Positions 1 to 9,772 of a DNA stretch of 64,000 bases are shown here, in pieces (the first letter of the stretch is position 1; each line of letters opens with the position of its first letter). The notes under the pieces are model-generated. The model saw only the letters and a list, made by a program, of their open reading frames with translations. It was not told the origin of the DNA and searched no databases. Both the position numbers and the translations under genes were made by a program. The stretch is taken from contig JASBVM010000047.1 in assembly GCA_029961055.1 (NCBI GenBank), positions 22,814-86,813 of the forward strand. The letters are read 5' to 3'. Source of the stretch: Bacillota bacterium. Its GTDB lineage: Bacteria; Bacillota; Sulfobacillia; JAIMAT01.

Positions 1-2304
1 GACGAGGCGGCGAAGAGGCTCAGGGCCCTCGTGACCCTGACCGCCCTCGTCGAGCGCAGGGAGGCGGGCAAGCAGGAGAGGCCGTTCTCCGTCCTGGTCC
101 CGGGGGACATCGTCCACCTCGCCGCGGGGGACATGATCCCGGCGGACCTGCGCATCCTCGTCGCCAAGGACCTCTTCGTCAACCAGTCGGTCCTCACCGG
201 CGAGTCGGAGCCGGTGGAGAAGGTGAGCTCGCCCTGCGTCGGGGGGGCGGAGCGGCCTTCGGGCAACCCCGTGGAGCGCCCGAACCTCGCCTTCATGGGT
301 TCCAACGTGGTGAGCGGCACGGCCGTCGGCGTCGTCCTGGCCACGGGCCGGCAGACCTACTTCGGCTCGGTGGCCGAGTCGCTGGCCACCCGGCGGGAGG
401 CGACGGGCTTCGAGATCGGCGTCCGCCGCACGAGCTGGTTGCTCATCCGCTTCATGGTGGCGATGGTGCCCGTCGTCTTCTTCCTCAACCTGCTCACCAA
501 GAGCGAATGGCTCGACTCGCTCCTCTTCGCCCTCGCGGTCGCCGTCGGGCTGACGCCGGAGATGCTGCCCATGATCGTCAGCGTCGGCCTTGCCAAAGGG
601 GCCGTCATCATGAGCCAGAAGAAGGTGATCGTGAAACGCCTGGGGGCGATGCAGAACTTCGGCGCGATGGACGTCCTGTGCACCGACAAGACGGGGACCC
701 TCACGCAGGACAGGGTCGTCCTCGAGTTCTTCCTGGACGTCCACGGCGACGAGGAGCCGCGCGTCCTCAAGCACGCCTATATCAACAGCTATTTCCAGAC
801 CGGGCTCAAGAACGTCCTGGACCGCGCGATCCTGGCCCATGCCGGCGAGGAGTTCGCCTGGATCGAGCAAAACTATGAGAAGGTCGACGAGATCCCCTTC
901 GACTTCGTGCGCAAGCGGATGAGCGTGGTCGTCCGCGACAGGACCGGGAAGACCCAGCTGATCACCAAGGGTGCCGTCGAGGAGCTGCTCGCGATCTCTT
1001 CTCATGTCGAATACCGCGGGCAGGTCGTGCCGCTGACCGGCGAGCTGCGGGCGGAGATCCTCACGACGGTCCGGCAGCTGAACGAGAAGGGGCTGCGTGT
1101 GATCGCCGTCGCCCAGAAGACCAACCCGCCGGCGGCCGGTGCCTTCACCGTCGCCGACGAGAGCGACATGGTCCTGATGGGCTACCTCGCCTTTCTCGAC
1201 CCGCCGAAGGAATCGGCTCCGCAGACGATCCGGACCCTGAGAGAGTACGGTGTCAACCTGAAGATCCTCACCGGTGACAGCGACGTGGTCACGCGCGCCA
1301 TCGCCGGGAAGGTCGACATCCCCGCGGACCGCGTCCTGCTCGGCAGCGACGTCGACCGGATGGACGACGGAGCGCTTCGGCGGGCGGTGGAGGAGACCAT
1401 GATCTTTGCCAGGCTCACGCCTGCCCACAAGGCGCGCATCGTCAGGGCGCTCCGAGCCAACGGTCACGCGGTGGGCTTCCTCGGCGACGGCATCAACGAC
1501 GCCCCGGCCATGCATGCGGCCGACATCGGCATCTCCGTCGAGAACGCCGTCGACATCGCGAAGGAAGCGGCGGACATCATCCTCCTGGAGCGGGACCTGC
1601 GGGTCGTGGTGGACGGGATCATCGAGGGAAGGAGGACCTTCGGCAACATCGTCAAGTACATCAAGATCACCGCGAGCTCCAACTTCGGCAACGTCTTCTC
1701 GGTCCTCGTGGCCAGCTGGCTCCTGCCGTTCCTGCCGATGACGCCGCTGGAGCTGCTCTTCCTCAACCTCACCTACGATCTCGCCATGACCACCATGCCC
1801 TGGGATCGGATGGACCGGGAGTACCTGCTCCGCCCCCGCCAGTGGGACGCACCCGCCATCGGCCGGTACATGGTCTGGTTCGGGCCGACGAGCTCCGTCT
1901 TCGACGTGACGACGTACGCCCTCATGTTCTTCCTCGTCGCGCCGGCGACGGTCGGCGGCGCCTACGCGGTGCTGCCGGAGCCCCTGAAGGCGCAGTTCGT
2001 CGCCCTCTTCCAGAGCGGGTGGTTCGTGGAGAGCCTTTGGACGCAGACGCTGGTCGTCCACATGCTGCGGACCGAGAAGGTTCCCTTCCTGCAGAGTCTC
2101 GCCGGCTTGCCCGTGCTGCTGGCCACGGGTGCGGCGGTCGCCGTCGACACCGTCATCCCCTTCACCCGGCTGGGAGCCCACCTAGGCATGAGCCCCCTGC
2201 CCGCCTTCTACTTCCCGTGGCTCCTGGCCACGCTGCTCGGCTACCTGACCCTCGCCCAGCGCGTCAAGAGCCGGTTCATCCGGCGGTTCGGCGCGCTGAT
2301 CTGA
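1..2304 (+). CDS. mgtA: Magnesium-translocating P-type ATPase, 5' truncated by window edge
   Basis: P-type (P3B) ATPase that imports Mg2+ across the cytoplasmic membrane at the cost of ATP. The reading frame is open from base 1, so the first visible GTG at 31 is not the real start; roughly the first 100-150 residues of a typical MgtA are missing. Visible landmarks are the actuator motif LTGES (bases about 194-208), the phosphorylation loop DKTGTLT (bases about 685-705), the GDGINDAPA hinge near base 1490, and a C-terminal block of hydrophobic segments. The DKTGT aspartate is intact, so the pump should be active. It is convergent with the export operon on the other strand. Any Mg2+-responsive leader would lie outside the window. 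Confidence 0.93.
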   Translation, partial: DEAAKRLRALVTLTALVERREAGKQERPFSVLVPGDIVHLAAGDMIPADLRILVAKDLFVNQSVLTGESEPVEKVSSPCVGGAERPSGNPVERPNLAFMGSNVVSGTAVGVVLATGRQTYFGSVAESLATRREATGFEIGVRRTSWLLIRFMVAMVPVVFFLNLLTKSEWLDSLLFALAVAVGLTPEMLPMIVSVGLAKGAVIMSQKKVIVKRLGAMQNFGAMDVLCTDKTGTLTQDRVVLEFFLDVHGDEEPRVLKHAYINSYFQTGLKNVLDRAILAHAGEEFAWIEQNYEKVDEIPFDFVRKRMSVVVRDRTGKTQLITKGAVEELLAISSHVEYRGQVVPLTGELRAEILTTVRQLNEKGLRVIAVAQKTNPPAAGAFTVADESDMVLMGYLAFLDPPKESAPQTIRTLREYGVNLKILTGDSDVVTRAIAGKVDIPADRVLLGSDVDRMDDGALRRAVEETMIFARLTPAHKARIVRALRANGHAVGFLGDGINDAPAMHAADIGISVENAVDIAKEAADIILLERDLRVVVDGIIEGRRTFGNIVKYIKITASSNFGNVFSVLVASWLLPFLPMTPLELLFLNLTYDLAMTTMPWDRMDREYLLRPRQWDAPAIGRYMVWFGPTSSVFDVTTYALMFFLVAPATVGGAYAVLPEPLKAQFVALFQSGWFVESLWTQTLVVHMLRTEKVPFLQSLAGLPVLLATGAAVAVDTVIPFTRLGAHLGMSPLPAFYFPWLLATLLGYLTLAQRVKSRFIRRFGALI

Positions 2305-2373
2305 GGGGGAGGAGCCGGGGCGGGGAAGGATATGGCGAGGCAGGATGCCGCCGGCGCGCGGACGCCGGAGCAG

Positions 2374-2405
2374 CCGGCGGGCGGGAGGCACGCCCCGCCC
2401 GCCGG
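2374..2405. terminator. Bidirectional hairpin between convergent genes
   Basis: A perfect 12-bp inverted repeat (2374-2385 with 2394-2405, 8-base loop), all G and C, sits between the stop of the Mg2+ ATPase (2304) and the stop of the convergent permease (2415). There is no T-run on either side, so termination would be atypical or factor-assisted. The position argues for a shared transcription end. Confidence 0.55.
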
Positions 2406-2414
2406 GCCCGCCGG

Positions 2415-3593
2415 TCACTCGTAGCGGAGCGCCTCCACCGGATCGAGCGCCGCCGCCCGCATGGCCGGGTAGACCCCGAAGAAGAGCCCCACTGCCGCCG
2501 CGAAGGCGAAGGCGCCCAGGATGGCGCTCCAGGAGACCACCGCGGGGAAGCCCATCAGCCGGTCGATCACCAGCGAGCCGGCCGTGCCCACCGCCATGCC
2601 GACGACGCCGCCCGCCAGGCTGAGCACGGCCGACTCGGTCAGGAACTGCGCCAGGATGTTCCGGCGCGTCGCCCCGAGCGCCTTGCGGATGCCGATCTCC
2701 CGCGTCCGCTCGCTGACCGTCACCAGCATGATGTTCATGATCCCGATGCCGCCCACCACCAGCGAGATGGCGGCGATGGCCGCCAGCATCAGGGTGAGCG
2801 TCTGCGTGGCCGTCCCCAGGGCGGAGAGGAGCTGCGTCTGGTTGAAGACGCGGACCGGCGGCTGGCTCTCGCCGGGCTGGCCGTGCTCCAGGTCCATCAC
2901 CGTGGCGATGTGGTTGGCCGCCAGCTGGGCGTCCTGTGAGCTCCGCGCCTGGGCCATGATCTGGCCGACGCGGTCGGTCCCGGCCAGCTCCTGGGCCAGG
3001 CTGAGCGGTATGAAGACCACGTCGTCGTTGTTCTGGCCGAAGCTGGAGCCGACCGGCGCCAGCTCGCCCACCACCGTGACCTCGGTCCCGTCGACCTCCA
3101 TCGTCTGCCCGACGGCGGGGCCGCCGCCGAAGAGCTCCTGGGCGACGGTCTGCCCGATCACCGCCACGGGCAGGCGGCGGTTCTCGTCCAGCGCCTGGAG
3201 GAAGCGTCCCCGCGCCACCTTCAGGTCGCGGATCGCCGCGTACTGCGGCCAGGTGCCCTCGACCGTGGTCGCGTAGCTGAGCCGCCCGCGGGCGACGGTG
3301 CCGTTCGGCACGGTGACCACCGGCACGGCCGCCGTGATGGTGGGCACACGCCCGACGAGCTCCTGCGCGTCGGCCGCGGTCAGCTGCACGCCGCCCGCCG
3401 GCGTCACCGAGATCAGGTTCGACCCCAGCCCCTCCAGCTGCGCGGTCACCGAGGAGCAGGCGCCCTGGCCGACGGAGACCAGCAGGATGACCGCGGCGAC
3501 GCCGATGATGATCCCGAGCATGGTCAGGAAGGTGCGCAGCTTGTTCTCCCCGATCCGGAGCAGCGCGTCCCAGATCGACTCGACCCAGCTCAC
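2415..3593 (-). CDS. MacB/FtsX-family ABC transporter permease
   Basis: Integral membrane subunit of a MacB-type exporter. It has an N-terminal transmembrane helix (about residues 18-40, with the family motif [13 protein letters not shown]), a large extracytoplasmic MacB_PCD-type domain (about 45-245), and three C-terminal helices (about 268-385) including the conserved stretch with [21 protein letters not shown]. At 392 residues it is full length for the class without a fused ATPase. The GTG start overlaps the stop of the ATPase gene by four bases (GTGA), so the two are translationally coupled. With the neighbouring adaptor it forms a complete efflux system; the exported substrate (peptide, antibiotic or lipid) cannot be told from sequence. 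Confidence 0.9.
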   Translation of the reverse strand: MSWVESIWDALLRIGENKLRTFLTMLGIIIGVAAVILLVSVGQGACSSVTAQLEGLGSNLISVTPAGGVQLTAADAQELVGRVPTITAAVPVVTVPNGTVARGRLSYATTVEGTWPQYAAIRDLKVARGRFLQALDENRRLPVAVIGQTVAQELFGGGPAVGQTMEVDGTEVTVVGELAPVGSSFGQNNDDVVFIPLSLAQELAGTDRVGQIMAQARSSQDAQLAANHIATVMDLEHGQPGESQPPVRVFNQTQLLSALGTATQTLTLMLAAIAAISLVVGGIGIMNIMLVTVSERTREIGIRKALGATRRNILAQFLTESAVLSLAGGVVGMAVGTAGSLVIDRLMGFPAVVSWSAILGAFAFAAAVGLFFGVYPAMRAAALDPVEALRYE

Positions 3594-4312
3594 CTTCCCT
3601 CCCCCTCCCCGCCGCCGGCGGCTGCGGCCGCCGCAGGCGTCCGTTCGTCCGCCTCCAGTCGCCCGTCGCGGATGCGCAGCTGGCGCCGCGCCCTGGCCGC
3701 GACGGAGGCGTCGTGGGTGACCAGGATGACGGTCATGCCCTCGCGGTTGAGCCGCTCGAAGAGCTCCAGCACCTCCGCCCCGGCCACGCTGTCCAGGTTG
3801 CCCGTCGGCTCGTCGGCGAGGACGATCGCCGGCTCGGTCACCAGCGCCCGCGCGATGGCCACCCGCTGTTCCTGCCCGCCCGAGAGCTCGCTGGGCCGGT
3901 GATCCATCCGTTCGGCCAGCCCCACCGCCGCCAGGGCCGCCTCCGCCCGGGCGCGCCGCTGGCGCGCCGGCACGCCGGCGTAAAGGAGCGGCAGCTCCAC
4001 GTTCTGGCGCGCCGTCAGGCGGGGAAGCAGGTTGAACTGCTGGAAGACGAAGCCGATGCGCCGGTTCCGGATCCGCGCCAGCTCCTCGTCGCTCCGGTCC
4101 TGCACCGGGATCCCGTCGAGCTTGTAGACGCCGGAGCTGGGCCGGTCCAGCGCCCCCAGGATGTGCATCAGCGTCGACTTGCCCGAGCCCGACGGACCCG
4201 TCAGTGCGAGGAACTCGCCCTTCTCCACCGAGAACGAGATCCCGCGCAAGGCATGCACGTCGATCCCGCCGCGGTGGTAGACCTTCTCCACCTGTTCAAC
4301 CTCGATGATCAC
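3590..4312 (-). CDS. ABC transporter ATP-binding protein (LolD/MacB type)
   Basis: Cytoplasmic nucleotide-binding subunit that drives the adjacent MacB-like permease. It shows Walker A (GPSGSGKST, about residues 38-46), Q-loop ([12 protein letters not shown]), signature motif [15 protein letters not shown], Walker B ([12 protein letters not shown]) and the switch histidine (VTHD). The signature has Glu where most relatives read LSGGQQQR; this is a minor variant. The C-terminal tail is alanine- and glycine-rich low-complexity sequence. The gene overlaps the upstream adaptor stop (GTGA at 4309-4312) and the downstream permease start, giving a tightly coupled three-gene operon in the order adaptor, ATPase, permease. 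Confidence 0.93.
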   Translation of the reverse strand: MIIEVEQVEKVYHRGGIDVHALRGISFSVEKGEFLALTGPSGSGKSTLMHILGALDRPSSGVYKLDGIPVQDRSDEELARIRNRRIGFVFQQFNLLPRLTARQNVELPLLYAGVPARQRRARAEAALAAVGLAERMDHRPSELSGGQEQRVAIARALVTEPAIVLADEPTGNLDSVAGAEVLELFERLNREGMTVILVTHDASVAARARRQLRIRDGRLEADERTPAAAAAAGGGEGEGR

Positions 4313-6132
4313 CGGCCGGAGCCTCCCGTGCCGCCGCCTGCGCCTCCCGTACCGCCGCCTCCTCCGCCGAAGCCGCCACCCGAGGCCGGGCGACCTCCGT
4401 TGCCGAAGCCACCGCCTCCCGGTCGACCGCCTCCGAGGTCAAAGCCGCGGCCGCCCTCCCCGCCCAGGCCGAAGGGGCGGAAGCCCGCCTGCGGCGTGCC
4501 CCCGCTCGACGAAGCCTGGCTTGTGGCCACGATCACCTGCTCCCCCTCGCTCAGCCCGGAGACGATCTCCGCCCAGCGCGGGGTGACGACGCCGAGCTCG
4601 ACCACCTTCCTGACCGGCTGCCCGTTCTCAAGCACCTGCACGAGGCCGCGGCTGTTGGGCGCCGCGCTCAGCCCGCCCGAGGGCTGGACCACCGCCTCCG
4701 TCGGCACGCGGAGCACGTTCTGCCGCTGGGTGACGACGATCTGGGCGTGGCCGGTCATGCCCGGCAAGAGCCCCGTCGGCTGCTGGATCGAGATCCAGAC
4801 CGGGAAGGTGGCCACCCCGTTCTGCGAGGTCGCCTGCCCGGCGATGTCGCTCACCGTGCCCTGGAAGAGCTTCCCCGGGAAGGCGTCCACGGTCACCGTG
4901 GCCGGCTGGCCCACGTGGATCTGGCCGATGTCGAGCTCGCTGACGTTGGCCTCGAGATCGATCTCGCCCTGGGGCCGGATGGTGAGAAGACCGCCGGAGT
5001 TGGCGGAGCCGCCGCTGGCTCCCGAGCTTCCTGCGTCCTGCCCACCGGCCGAGCCGCCTTGGCCCACGCTGTCCCCCACCTGCACCGCGACGTCGGTGAC
5101 CACGCCGTCCACGGGCGCGACCACGTGCAACTTCGCCTTCTGGTCCAGGTCGGACTGGAGCGTCAGCTGCGCCGCCTGGACCTGAAGCCTTTGCTGGCTG
5201 ACCTGGGTCTCGTCGGCGGGGTTGGTGGCGATGGAGAAGAGGCGCTGGCCGGCATCGACCCATTGGCTGGCGCTCACCAGCACCGTCCCCACCGTCCCGG
5301 CTCGCGGCGCCAGGACCTGGACCGGGTCGTTGTAGGCGAAGCTGCCCTGCTCCGTCAGCGGCCCCTGAGCCGTCTGGATCGTCGCCTGGCCCGTCATCCC
5401 CGCCTTCAGCAGGCCGGGGTTGGTCAGGCGGAGCTTGACGGTGTAGAGGATGGTCTGCGAGCCCGGCGTGCCGCTCCGGTCGACGCTGACCACCGTCGCC
5501 GGGAGCGGCTCGGGCGCGAAGTTGTCCGCGACGACGCTCGCCTTCTGACCCGGCTGGATCCGCTCCATGTCCGGCTGGATCACCTGGCTCTGGAAGAGGA
5601 TCGTCCGGTCGTCGACCAGCGTGGCCAGCACGTCCTTGGCCTTGACTTGCTGGTTGGAAGCGACGTTCAGCGATTGCACCCGGCCCGCCGACGGCGCCGT
5701 CACCCAGATCTCGCCAGGAAGGGAGGCGGACATCGCCTGCTCGGGCGGGACGTTCAACGTGCTGGCGAGCGTCAGGAGGGCGTTCTGCACGTTGATCTGA
5801 TCCCTCTGGATCTGGGTGTCGAGGCTTGGGTCGCTCAGGTCGACCAGAGGATCGCCCTTGTGCACCGCCTGCCCGTTCTTGACGTGGACGGCGGTGACCA
5901 CCATCTGGCCGCCCACCTCGGGAGGTCCGACCGTCACCGCATCGGGGCTGACCAGCGTCCCGTCGGCCTGGACCGTGACGGTGATGTCACCGCGGCGCGC
6001 CGGTACGGTGGTGTACCGGACGGACGGCTCGGACTTGAGGACGCGGGCGCGGACGTACCATCCGCCGCCCCCGACCACCGCGAGCACGATCAGGACGCCG
6101 AGCGTCCACTTCCACCAGCTTCGCTTGCGCAC
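4309..6132 (-). CDS. HlyD/MacA-like membrane-fusion (efflux adaptor) protein
   Basis: Extracytoplasmic adaptor of the ABC exporter. GTG at 6132 is chosen as start because it follows a GGAGGGAG ribosome binding site and is immediately followed by RKRSWWKW and a transmembrane helix; the frame is open further upstream but without a good site. It encodes 607 residues: signal anchor (about 8-28), barrel-sandwich (lipoyl-like) segments, a second biotinyl-lipoyl-like half near the middle, and a beta-barrel domain. The C-terminal about 70 residues are almost entirely Gly, Pro and Arg (low complexity). The duplicated lipoyl-like halves and the glycine tail make it longer than typical MacA (about 370-390). 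A Gram-positive-type cell would not need an outer membrane factor, so the adaptor may act on its own at the cell surface. Confidence 0.85.
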   Translation of the reverse strand: MRKRSWWKWTLGVLIVLAVVGGGGWYVRARVLKSEPSVRYTTVPARRGDITVTVQADGTLVSPDAVTVGPPEVGGQMVVTAVHVKNGQAVHKGDPLVDLSDPSLDTQIQRDQINVQNALLTLASTLNVPPEQAMSASLPGEIWVTAPSAGRVQSLNVASNQQVKAKDVLATLVDDRTILFQSQVIQPDMERIQPGQKASVVADNFAPEPLPATVVSVDRSGTPGSQTILYTVKLRLTNPGLLKAGMTGQATIQTAQGPLTEQGSFAYNDPVQVLAPRAGTVGTVLVSASQWVDAGQRLFSIATNPADETQVSQQRLQVQAAQLTLQSDLDQKAKLHVVAPVDGVVTDVAVQVGDSVGQGGSAGGQDAGSSGASGGSANSGGLLTIRPQGEIDLEANVSELDIGQIHVGQPATVTVDAFPGKLFQGTVSDIAGQATSQNGVATFPVWISIQQPTGLLPGMTGHAQIVVTQRQNVLRVPTEAVVQPSGGLSAAPNSRGLVQVLENGQPVRKVVELGVVTPRWAEIVSGLSEGEQVIVATSQASSSGGTPQAGFRPFGLGGEGGRGFDLGGGRPGGGGFGNGGRPASGGGFGGGGGGTGGAGGGTGGSGR

Positions 6133-6583
6133 GGAGCTCCCTCCACCCTGCCACGCGGATGCTAGATCGAACCAGCGGGATGATAGCCCCGGCCGCCGGG
6201 GCGAAGATGAGAGGGCCCTGAGAGTTCTCTGGGAATACGCCGAGACCTTCAACGGGGGCGCCCATGCCGGGAGCTTCGACCGGATCGCCGAGGGGTTCGG
6301 GCGCAGGCGATCGCCTCGGAGAGAGCGGACCTCCGCGTTTTTTCCTCTGCACCCTTGCACGGTACGTTGCCGGCGGCCCGCTCGGCAGGCGGGAGCAGGA
6401 TCGAGCCCGGGGAGAGCAGGAAAGTGGCCGCATCCACGGCCGGGGCGGCCTCCGGCACCGGGGCGGCTGCGCCCGGCAGGCTGACGGCCCTGTCTCCCCC
6501 GCCGCCGGGAGGACGACGGCAGACCCGGCGTCCGGACGTGGCGGGTCCTGTCGCCCCATGAGGATCCCTGCTTCCGGGCGGGG
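6133..6583. other. 450-bp intergenic region, little recognisable
   Basis: This lies between the EAL gene and the adaptor gene, both on the minus strand. A TATCAT hexamer on the minus strand (6185-6180), with TATCAT-to-GTG distance about 50 bases, could be a -10 element for the export operon, but no convincing -35 accompanies it. Open frames here on both strands lack ribosome binding sites and look like shadows of GC-rich sequence. Confidence 0.3.
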
Positions 6584-7387
6584 CTAGCCCCGTGCGGCGA
6601 AGCCCGGTGAGCCCGCCTCCCCGCTGCCCGCGGCCATCGGCCGCAGCCGGCCCAGCACCGCGGGTGCCGGCCGCGGCGGCTCCTCCGCCGGCTCGGCCAG
6701 GAGGAAGCCCTGGAGCAGATCGACCCCCATCTCCCCGACCGCTTCCAGCTCGCCCGCCGTCTCCACGCCCTCCGCCACCGCCATCGCTCCCAGGGAATGG
6801 GCGAGACCGACCAGGGCGCGGACTACCGCCCGCCGGGCGCGGTCCCCATCCACCCCCCGCACCAGCGACATGTCGATCTTGAGGAAGTGGGGCTCGATCT
6901 CCGCCACCGTCCGCAGGCTCGAATAGCCCGCGCCGACGTCGTCCACCGCGATCCGGTAGCCCTGCTCGCGGTAGATGTGCAGCGCCCGCCGGAAGGCCTG
7001 GTAGTCGTCGATAAGCCGCCGCTCGGTGATCTCGAAGACCACCTGGGCCGGGTCGATGGCCATCTCGTCGAGCCAGCGGTGGGTCACGCCCAGGCGGAAG
7101 GAGGGCGAGCGCACGACCAGCGGGTCGACGTTCAGAAAGAGCGTGCCGGCGTCGGGGAACCAGCGCCGTTTGGCGCGCAGCGCGGCATGGCGGCAGGCAT
7201 AGTCCAGTTCGATGACGCGGTCCTCGGCCTCCGCGGCGCGCCAGAGCGCCTCCGCCGCCTCCAGCGGCGAGCCGGCCGGACCCCGGCTGAGCGCCTCGTA
7301 ACCGTAGACGACCCCGTCGGCTGCGCGCACCAGCGGTTGGAGCAGCGTCCGGATCCCGTTCGAAGAGAGGACTTCTTCCACGGTCAT
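6584..7387 (-). CDS. EAL-domain protein (c-di-GMP phosphodiesterase)
   Basis: Single-domain EAL protein expected to hydrolyse cyclic di-GMP to pGpG. The active-site series is visible: YEALSR (EAL motif), NVDP (Asn ligand), EITER, DDVGAGYSS, LKID and AEGVET, followed by QGFLLAEP, so it is probably catalytically competent. ATG 7387 is preferred because a GGGGAG site precedes it; GTG 7411 is a possible longer start. No sensor or membrane segment is attached, so it acts in the cytoplasm. A GGDEF protein with an inhibitory I-site lies at 37646-38503 and could be part of the same signalling circuit, although they are far apart. Confidence 0.88.
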   Translation of the reverse strand: MTVEEVLSSNGIRTLLQPLVRAADGVVYGYEALSRGPAGSPLEAAEALWRAAEAEDRVIELDYACRHAALRAKRRWFPDAGTLFLNVDPLVVRSPSFRLGVTHRWLDEMAIDPAQVVFEITERRLIDDYQAFRRALHIYREQGYRIAVDDVGAGYSSLRTVAEIEPHFLKIDMSLVRGVDGDRARRAVVRALVGLAHSLGAMAVAEGVETAGELEAVGEMGVDLLQGFLLAEPAEEPPRPAPAVLGRLRPMAAGSGEAGSPGFAARG

Positions 7388-7532
7388 GGCCGTCTCCCCG
7401 TTCCGTGGCACGAGATGGCGGTCCCCTTTCGACGTTATTCATCTTACCCATTTGCGGAACAGCCCGGCTTCTGCCCGCCAGGCCGCCGCTCAGAGCATCG
7501 GGTGACGCGGGCTCTCGTTGAGACGCGGGCGC

Positions 7533-7748
7533 TCAGGTCCCCTGGCCGCGGTGCTGCGGCCGGATGCGGGTGCGACCGACCTTGGCCCGCACGTCCGGAT
7601 CGGCCAGCTGCCGCCCCGGCAGGTCGCCCGCCAGGTCGACGGCGCTCTCCGCCCCGGGGTCGGGCCGGCCGGCCCGGCCATCCCCGGGGGGCGCATCGCG
7701 GCGACCCCGGGCGGGGCGGTCGTCTCCCGTCCCCCGTCTTCTCGGCAT
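7533..7748 (-). CDS. Possible small basic protein, function unknown
   Basis: A 71-codon frame beginning at ATG 7748 behind a long GGAGGTGAGGAGGGG ribosome binding site. The product is Arg-, Pro-, Gly- and Asp-rich, hydrophilic, with no transmembrane segment or recognisable motif. The strong Shine-Dalgarno sequence is the main argument that it is real; the composition resembles random GC-rich translation, so this is tentative. It is divergent from the promoter at 7819-7847. Confidence 0.3.
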   Translation of the reverse strand: MPRRRGTGDDRPARGRRDAPPGDGRAGRPDPGAESAVDLAGDLPGRQLADPDVRAKVGRTRIRPQHRGQGT

Positions 7749-7818
7749 CCCCTCCTCACCTCCGACGTCCAGGATGCCCGTCCGGGTGCGCATCCAGCTG
7801 CCTCTCGTCCGCCGGCCG

Positions 7819-7847
7819 TTGCCAAGGTGGTTGAGACTGCGTATCAT
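7819..7847 (+). promoter_or_regulatory. Sigma-A-type promoter of the NicO-like/nitrilase/Fur operon
   Basis: TTGCCA (7819-7824), exactly 17 bases of spacer, then TATCAT (7842-7847). Predicted transcription start is near 7854, giving a leader of about 74 bases before GTG 7928. It stands out in an AT-richer island. GTATCA occurs again at 7873-7878 downstream, which may be part of an operator, but no clear palindrome was found. Confidence 0.6.
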
Positions 7848-7927
7848 AGACAGCACAGAGGAACGAGATTTAGTATCAAGTGCGCAAGAGGCCGGCACGC
7901 CGGCCAGGAACGGGAGGCGAGGGCCCT

Positions 7928-8869
7928 GTGCCCGACATCCTGAACCAGTTCCCGATCGGACATTCGACCGCGTCGCTGGGGGTCGTCCTCCTGGCAGCCT
8001 TCCTGCTGGGCGTGGTCCACGGCGTGACGCCCGACGAGCACACGTGGCCCATCACCTTCAGCTACGCCATCGGCAGCTTTTCGGCACGGCGGGGCCTCCT
8101 GGCGGGGCTGGCCTTCTCGCTCAGCTTCACCTTCCAGCGCGCGCTGGCGTCGGAGCTCGCCTACTTCGCGCTGCTCCGCTTCGCGCAGAGCGACCCGGCC
8201 TGGGACCTCCGCCTGGCGGTGGTCGTCGGGCTCGTGATGGTCCTGGCGGGGGTCTACGTACTCCGGCTCGACCGCTCGCTCCACCTGCATCTCCACCTCC
8301 GGCTCCCCTGGCTCGAGCTCGCCGGGCATCACCACCGGGACCTTCCCGAGGCGGAGGAAGGACGGGAAGAGAGCCGGATGCCGACGCCGGCCATGGCGGC
8401 CGTGCACGGCTTCATCGCCGGCTGGGGCTTCGGCGCCTTCGCCCTCGTCCTCTACTCGGTCCTGGCACCGGCGATGCCCAGCGCCAGCCTGGCCTGGCTG
8501 CCGGGAGCCGCCTTCGGCCTGGGGACGACGGCGGTCCAGGCGACGGCCGGGGCGGCCTTCGGCTGGTTCTCGCGCCGGCTGGGCCTGCCCGGGGAGAGCG
8601 CGGAGAGGCTGGCCCACCGGGTGGCCGGCAATACTCTCACGTACGGCGGGCTGGCCTTCGTCCTGGCGGGCGCGCTCGGTCTCGCCGACCCGGCGCTGAC
8701 CGCCTTCGCGATTCCCACCGGCCTCCACCTCCCCGGGCTGGAGCACCTGGACATGGAGCTCCTGCTGGTGATCGTGGTCGTCCTGGGGATCGGCATGGGC
8801 AGTCTGGTGGCCGGCTGGCGGCGCGAGCTGGCGCGGTCGCTCGGAGAGCAGCGGGGCAGCGCGTCGTGA
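7928..8869 (+). CDS. Polytopic membrane protein, NicO/UreH-like metal transporter candidate
   Basis: A 313-residue protein with about six to seven hydrophobic helices. Near the N-terminus is LLGVVHGVTPDEHTWP, a His-rich first-helix motif reminiscent of the HxxxxDH-type signature of the NicO/RcnA/UreH nickel-cobalt and TauE-like transporters. A central hydrophilic loop contains alternating histidines (HLHLHLHLR) and HHHRD, consistent with metal binding. GTG 7928 is chosen because GGGAGGCGAGG precedes it. It starts a three-gene operon (17-bp and 16-bp gaps) that ends with a Fur-family regulator, which supports a metal role. The family assignment is by motif resemblance only. Confidence 0.55.
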   Translation: MPDILNQFPIGHSTASLGVVLLAAFLLGVVHGVTPDEHTWPITFSYAIGSFSARRGLLAGLAFSLSFTFQRALASELAYFALLRFAQSDPAWDLRLAVVVGLVMVLAGVYVLRLDRSLHLHLHLRLPWLELAGHHHRDLPEAEEGREESRMPTPAMAAVHGFIAGWGFGAFALVLYSVLAPAMPSASLAWLPGAAFGLGTTAVQATAGAAFGWFSRRLGLPGESAERLAHRVAGNTLTYGGLAFVLAGALGLADPALTAFAIPTGLHLPGLEHLDMELLLVIVVVLGIGMGSLVAGWRRELARSLGEQRGSAS

Positions 8870-8886
8870 GAGAATAGGGAGACGGG

Positions 8887-9756
8887 GTGGTGGCTTTGCG
8901 CGTAGCCGTCGGCCAGTTCCGCTCGCTTCCCGACAAGGAGGCGAACCTGGAGCGGATGGAGAGCTTCGCCCGCTCGGCGGCCCGAGCGGGCGCCGAGCTG
9001 CTCCTCTTCCCGGAAGGCGCCATGGCGCCCTTCGACGACGAGGCGGCCCCGCGTCTGCCCGAGTGGGCGGAGGAGCTGGACGGGCCCTTCGCCCGGCGCC
9101 TGGCGGAGATGGCGCGGCGGTACGGCCTTCTCCTGGTGGCCGGGCTCCTCGAGCGGCCGGCCGGGGCCGGCGACGCGGCCGGCGGGCGGCGCGTCTACAA
9201 CACGGCGGTCGCCTGGGGCCCCGACGGCAGGCGCCTGGCCGCCTACCGGAAGATCCACCTCTTCGACGCGCTGGGGAGCCTGGAGTCCGACCGCTTCCTC
9301 GCGGGGGAGGAGGAGCCGCCCGTCTTCGACTGGAGCCCGCGGGAGGGGGCGCGGCTCCGCCTGGGCCTCGCGATCTGCTACGACGTTCGCTTCCCGGAGG
9401 TGAGTCGCCGCCTGGCGGAGCGGGGTGCGGAGCTGCTGCTCCTCCCCTCGGCCTGGGTGCGCGGCCTTCTGAAAGAGGAGCAGTGGGAGCTGCTGGTGCG
9501 CGCGAGGGCGCTGGAGAATACCTGCTACGTGCTGGCCGCGGACCAGGTGGGCGGCCCCTACTGCGGCCGGAGCCTCCTGGCCGATCCGATGGGCCTGGCC
9601 GCGGCGGCTGCGGGCGAGGAGGAAGCGCTGCTCCTGGCGGACGTCGATCCGGGCCGGGTGCGGCGGGTGCGCGAGAAGCTGCCGGTCCTCCGCCACCGGC
9701 GGCCGGAGCTCTACCGGCGCTGGCAGGCGGGAACGGCGGAGGGGACGGAGGCGTAG
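8887..9756 (+). CDS. Carbon-nitrogen hydrolase (nitrilase/omega-amidase superfamily)
   Basis: Cytoplasmic amidase-type enzyme of the nitrilase superfamily. All three catalytic residues are visible at the expected spacing: Glu43 (FPEG), Lys122 (YRKIHLFD) and Cys164 (AICYDVRFPE). The 289-residue length and the sequence YDVRFPE match the omega-amidase/Nit2-like branch, which deamidates alpha-ketoglutaramate or related dicarboxylate monoamides; the exact substrate is uncertain. Two adjacent GTG codons (8887, 8890) could start it. It sits between a transporter-like protein and a Fur-family regulator in one operon, a link with no obvious biochemical explanation. Confidence 0.88.
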   Translation: MVALRVAVGQFRSLPDKEANLERMESFARSAARAGAELLLFPEGAMAPFDDEAAPRLPEWAEELDGPFARRLAEMARRYGLLLVAGLLERPAGAGDAAGGRRVYNTAVAWGPDGRRLAAYRKIHLFDALGSLESDRFLAGEEEPPVFDWSPREGARLRLGLAICYDVRFPEVSRRLAERGAELLLLPSAWVRGLLKEEQWELLVRARALENTCYVLAADQVGGPYCGRSLLADPMGLAAAAAGEEEALLLADVDPGRVRRVREKLPVLRHRRPELYRRWQAGTAEGTEA

Positions 9757-9772
9757 ACCGGAAGGGGACGGA

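Noticed and set aside
6187..6201. CCCCGGC/GCCGGGG inverted repeat in the 6.1-6.6 kb gap
   Set aside because: Loop too small for the full stem and no T-run; common in DNA of this composition.
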